From Actinomadura livida (lineage in GTDB: Bacteria > Actinomycetota > Actinomycetes > Streptosporangiales > Streptosporangiaceae): a stretch of DNA of 64,000 nt. Below, one piece after another: positions 60,980-64,000 of this stretch (its first letter is position 1; every line of letters begins with the position of its first letter). The translations under genes and the position numbers were made by a program. The stretch lies in the NCBI RefSeq assembly GCF_014648675.1, contig NZ_BMRO01000006.1, positions 168,932-232,931 on the forward strand. Direction: 5' to 3'. The notes beneath the pieces were generated by a model. That model worked only from the letters and a program-made list of their open reading frames with translations, had not been told where the DNA came from and did no database searches.

Positions 60980-62316
60980 CTCCCACACTGATAGGCCGAA
61001 TCCAGACGCGGATCCTGCTGGCCGCCACGGTCGGGGTGCTGTGGACGGCCCTGATCGCGCCGTTCCTGCCCGATCCCGCCGGGGTGACGGCGAGCATGTG
61101 GACGGTCGGCATGCGGTACGCGATCGCGTTCACCGGTCTCCTGCTGACGACCGTTTACGGGCTGGTGTGGGAACACCTCTACCACCGCCTGCAGCAACGG
61201 CGCTGGGACAAGGACTGGCCCTCGGTCTTCGGCCTGCTGACCATTCTCAACGAGGCGCCCCTCGCATGGCTCCTGGTGAACCTCTTCTTCCCGGTCATGT
61301 CGGGCCCGTCGCCGGACATGCTCAATCTCCACAACGGCGGAATCGCGGGTCCCAAGCCCGGCATGTTCGATCCGACGCCCGACATGCTGGGCCCCTTGGA
61401 CACCTCGGGCTGGGGGCTCTGGGATTCACCATTTCTGCCCGCCTTCATCGTCCATATCTCCACGACGTGGTTGATCATGTGGTTGGCCGGCCAGGGCCCG
61501 CTCCGCGTGATCCTCATTCGGTGGCGTTTCGAGGGCGGGCGGGTCGTGCGGTCCCGGCTCGAGGGCGTCCCGGCACCCGGCGCCCGGCCCGAACTCCGCG
61601 CTGCGGAAGGCGCCGGGATCCCGGTGCGGGAGACGTCACCGAGCACGGAGATCGCCGCGCTCGCGCGCTCCCCCCGAACCGTCCGGGGCAACGGAAGCCC
61701 CGCGCCCGCCCCGAACGGGAACCTGCTCGACGGGAACCCGCTCGACGGAGATCTGGTCGACGGGGGCATGTGCGGCCACGGTCACCTCGGGAGTCCGGGG
61801 TCGCGGTACTGCGGGACATGCGGGAGGCCGCTGCAGCAGCCGAACGGCACGCGCACCCTCGGCCGGCGTCCTCCGCTGGGAGTCCTGGTCTTCGACGACG
61901 GCACCATGCACGTCCTCGACGGGGAGGTCAGGCTGGGCCTGGTGGAGGAGACCGGGGCGCTCACCGCGGGGCACCGCGAGGAGATCCCCGCCGCGTCCGC
62001 GCTCGGCGATGTCCGGACGTCCGGATGGCGGACCGGCGTGTCGAGCGGGGTCCACCGGATCGCCCTGGAGCTCCCCGACGGCGAGCACGTGGACGTCGCG
62101 CCGGGCGAGGTCGCCTGGCTGGCCCCGGGTGCGGAGTTCACGATCGGGCCGTACCGGATCCGGTACGAGAGCCCGTATCAGCCCGCCGACCCCGGCCCGG
62201 CCGCGCACGGTTCGCGTGCCGCGTCGATGCCACCGGACGAAACGGCCGATTCCCTGGCTGCTACCACGTCAGCACCGCCGGGGGGACCGAGTGCCCGGCG
62301 CACCTCCGGCGATTAG
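60976..62316 (+). CDS. Membrane protein with zinc ribbon and FHA-like domain
   Basis: A 446-residue protein. Four hydrophobic helices lie within the first 180 residues. A Pro/Gly/Asp-rich linker leads to a zinc ribbon (CGHGHLGSPGSRYCGTCG) and a C-terminal beta-sandwich starting GVLVFDDGTMHVLDG. Zinc ribbon plus FHA is a recurrent actinobacterial arrangement, but here the phosphothreonine-binding GR and SxxH positions are poorly conserved, so the domain is FHA-like and probably degenerate. The ATG overlaps the flavoprotein stop by four bases. Close coupling suggests that it anchors or regulates the flavoprotein at the membrane. Confidence 0.75.
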   Translation: MTPTLIGRIQTRILLAATVGVLWTALIAPFLPDPAGVTASMWTVGMRYAIAFTGLLLTTVYGLVWEHLYHRLQQRRWDKDWPSVFGLLTILNEAPLAWLLVNLFFPVMSGPSPDMLNLHNGGIAGPKPGMFDPTPDMLGPLDTSGWGLWDSPFLPAFIVHISTTWLIMWLAGQGPLRVILIRWRFEGGRVVRSRLEGVPAPGARPELRAAEGAGIPVRETSPSTEIAALARSPRTVRGNGSPAPAPNGNLLDGNPLDGDLVDGGMCGHGHLGSPGSRYCGTCGRPLQQPNGTRTLGRRPPLGVLVFDDGTMHVLDGEVRLGLVEETGALTAGHREEIPAASALGDVRTSGWRTGVSSGVHRIALELPDGEHVDVAPGEVAWLAPGAEFTIGPYRIRYESPYQPADPGPAAHGSRAASMPPDETADSLAATTSAPPGGPSARRTSGD

Positions 62317-62329
62317 CCCTACTCCGGTG

Positions 62330-62360
62330 CGCACCGGGCGGCGCCGGTGCCGCCGGTGCG
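62330..62360 (+). terminator. Hairpin after the membrane-protein gene
   Basis: CGCACCGG (62330-62337) pairs with CCGGTGCG (62353-62360), extended inward by CGGC/GCCG with one bulged G and a GCCGGT loop. It starts 14 bases after the stop. No T tract follows. Confidence 0.5.
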
Positions 62361-62766
62361 GAGTGGGCACTCGGCGACCGCGCATATTCGCAGTACAGCG
62401 GGCTTTTCACGTATTACGAACGGTGATAGAATTCGGCGCGCTTCTTCATTGTCCGCAGCGGTCGCCACCTCGGTGAAAGCGCGAGCCGAGCGCGCTGACC
62501 AGGATACAACGCACGATTTGTGCAATATCTGGATATCAGTGCGCAATGTCCCGGAGGCGGATCCGGAACGCATCGCGCAGGACGAATGCGAACCGCATCC
62601 CAGCTCCCTCCGCCATATCCCCCAATAACAGGTGTACGGACGGTTTCGGCCCGTGGCGGCTGCGACGAGGCGGCACCCCGCCCGCCGGACGGGCACGTAC
62701 GCCCGTGACCCACGTACACCCTCGTGTTCACCGTGCACGCGCTCCGAGATGGGAGGGACCAGGCCA
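62361..62766. other. Upstream region of exporter gene
   Basis: About 400 bases without a convincing gene. A dyad ATATC-TG-GATAT lies at 62525-62536 within an AT-richer interval and may be an operator for the exporter. A minus-strand frame covering 62319-62888 is rejected because it crosses the exporter start and lacks any motif. Confidence 0.5.
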
Positions 62767-64000
62767 GTGGGCAGCAAAGGTTCCGATTCACGTGATCCGG
62801 CTCCGGCCGCAGCCGTACCCGACCCGCGGCGGTGGAAGGCCTTAGCCGTCCTCGCGGCGATGCAGTTCATGCTCGTCCTCGACGCCACCGTGGTGAACGT
62901 CGCCCTCCCCGAGATGCAGAGCGAGCTGCACTTCTCCTACCAGGGCCTGTCGTGGGTCCCCAACGGGTACGTGCTGGTGGCCGGCGGGTTCCTGCTGCTG
63001 GGCGGCCGGCTGGCCGACATCTTCGGACGCCGCCGGATGTTCATCGTCGGCCTGGTCGTCTTCGGAGTGACGTCGGCCGCGTGCGGCGCCGCCGTCTCCT
63101 CGTCGATGCTGGTCGCCGGCCGGTTCGCCCAGGGCATGGGTGAGGCGCTGGCGGGCCCGGCCGCGCTCGCCATGATCCCGCTGCTGTTCCCCGACCCCCG
63201 GGAGCGGATGAAGGCGGTCGGGATCTGGGGCGGCCTCGGCGGCCTCGGCGGAACGCTCGGCCCGGTGATCTCCGGACTGCTCACGGACGTGGACTGGCGG
63301 TGGATCTTCTACATCAACATCCCCGTCGTGCTCATCGCGCTGCTGCTCGTGCCGCGCGTCCTCCCGGAGAGCCGGATGGCCCGCGCGGAGCACCGGATCG
63401 ACGTGGCCGGGGCCGTCACCGTGACCGGCGGCTCACTCGCCATCGTGTACGGGGTGCTGAACGGTTCGTCGCATTCGTGGGGCTCGTGGCAGGTGCTCCT
63501 GCCGCTGCTCGGCGGCTTCGCGCTGCTGGGCCTCATGGTCGCCGCCGAGTCCCGCTCCCCCGATCCGCTGATCCCGCTGCGGTTCTTCTCCAACCGCACG
63601 CGCGTGACGTCCAACGTCCTGACCGCGGCCCTGTTCGCGGTGTTCGTCAGCTACGCCTTCATGCTGACCCTGTACATGCAGCAGATCCTCGACTACTCCG
63701 CCCTGCGCACGGGGCTGGCGTACCTGCCGCTCGGCATCGCGTTCGGCGCGGGCGTCGGGCTGAACGGCGCCCTCATGCCGCGGCTGGGCGTCAAGGTGGT
63801 GCTGACCATCGGCTTCTTCGGCACCGCCGCGGGGATGTTCGTGGCGAGCTTCATCGATTCCGACTCCGCCTACGTCGGCGGCCTGCTGCCGGGGCTGATC
63901 ATCGTCGGGCTGTTCACCGGCGTCTGCCTGCCCGGATTGATCAACGGCGCGCTGCACCAGGTCACCGCCGAGGACTCCGGCCTCGGCTCCGGCGTGCAGA
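62767..64000 (+). CDS. MFS exporter, DHA2/EmrB-QacA type (partial)
   Basis: The gene runs off the right edge; 411 codons are visible of about 480-520. RWKALAVLAAMQFMLVLDAT, VNVALPEMQ, then LLGGRLADIFGRRRMF (MFS motif A) and the motif C-like GGLGGLGGTLGPVISG identify a 14-helix drug:H+ antiporter. GTG 62767 follows GGGAGG with ten-base spacing; an in-frame ATG at 62749 lacks one. A TTA codon (62842-62844, codon 26) suggests BldA-dependent expression, as for the StrR-type activator. It is a good candidate for self-resistance export of the enediyne, like SgcB in C-1027. Confidence 0.88.
   Translation, partial: MGSKGSDSRDPAPAAAVPDPRRWKALAVLAAMQFMLVLDATVVNVALPEMQSELHFSYQGLSWVPNGYVLVAGGFLLLGGRLADIFGRRRMFIVGLVVFGVTSAACGAAVSSSMLVAGRFAQGMGEALAGPAALAMIPLLFPDPRERMKAVGIWGGLGGLGGTLGPVISGLLTDVDWRWIFYINIPVVLIALLLVPRVLPESRMARAEHRIDVAGAVTVTGGSLAIVYGVLNGSSHSWGSWQVLLPLLGGFALLGLMVAAESRSPDPLIPLRFFSNRTRVTSNVLTAALFAVFVSYAFMLTLYMQQILDYSALRTGLAYLPLGIAFGAGVGLNGALMPRLGVKVVLTIGFFGTAAGMFVASFIDSDSAYVGGLLPGLIIVGLFTGVCLPGLINGALHQVTAEDSGLGSGVQ

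Noticed and set aside
62319..62888. 189-codon minus-strand frame before the exporter
   Set aside because: No ribosome-binding site or motif, and it overlaps the exporter start and its upstream region.
1..64000. CRISPR arrays, tRNA or rRNA genes
   Set aside because: No spaced repeat array, cloverleaf or rRNA-like conserved stretch was noticed on reading; a dedicated scan was not possible.

Overview
This is a 64 kb window of very GC-rich actinobacterial DNA. GTG starts are common, stop/start overlaps of 1-7 bases are common, and the gene content (mycothiol-type DinB proteins, SARP and StrR regulators, many Tat/Sec exported proteins, TTA codons in cluster genes) fits a filamentous actinomycete. 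An Actinomadura-like or other Streptosporangiales host is my guess from style and not something I could test. No rRNA, tRNA or CRISPR array was recognised.

Left part (1-10.6 kb): an ABC uptake system (fused LivM-LivG, LivH, divergent binding lipoprotein), then a CoA/catabolism group (DUF7064-like protein, APH-family kinase, alpha-methylacyl-CoA racemase type CaiB/BaiF protein, PaaI thioesterase, TetR regulator). Five copies of one partly palindromic operator lie in front of these genes and of two gene remnants (a metallo-beta-lactamase fold gene and a TehA/TDT-type transporter).

Middle part A (10.7-24.9 kb): an EreA-type exported esterase, a lipoprotein, an exported glycosidase-like protein, and beside it a regulator that joins a SARP DNA-binding head to a catalytically degenerate copy of that glycosidase. 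Two tandem paralogous Ser/Thr kinase receptors with PQQ-type propeller ectodomains follow. Next come an ArsR-AHSA1-RibD/DHFR-like operon with an operator inside a leaderless promoter, a class C beta-lactamase-like serine hydrolase and a TMEM175-type channel.

Middle part B (24.9-35.1 kb): a tightly overlapping operon that combines a Tat-exported protein, a trypsin-fold protease with duplicated modules and a LamG domain, an active polyprenyl diphosphate synthase, and a geranylgeranyl-reductase-like flavoprotein fused to a motif-less polyprenyl synthase. DUF6461, NucA/NucB-type nuclease and DinB/SCP2 genes flank it.

Right part (35.3-64 kb): an enediyne biosynthetic gene cluster, open at the right edge. 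The diagnostic warhead cassette is complete (UnbL, UnbV, UnbU, the 1927-residue iterative PKSE and thioesterase TebC, in translationally coupled order), followed by a flavin reductase and a membrane protein. Around it lie an FMN-dependent monooxygenase, an HxlR-SCP2 regulator, an esterase, a UbiB-type kinase, a methyltransferase, a StrR-family activator carrying a TTA codon, a decayed transposase-derived protein, a C-S lyase, a flavoprotein/membrane protein pair, and an MFS exporter with its own TTA codon. Two 29-bp inverted repeats match the geometry of StrR boxes and give a plausible pathway-specific control circuit. No P450, deoxysugar or apoprotein gene is visible in the window, so the product cannot be named.
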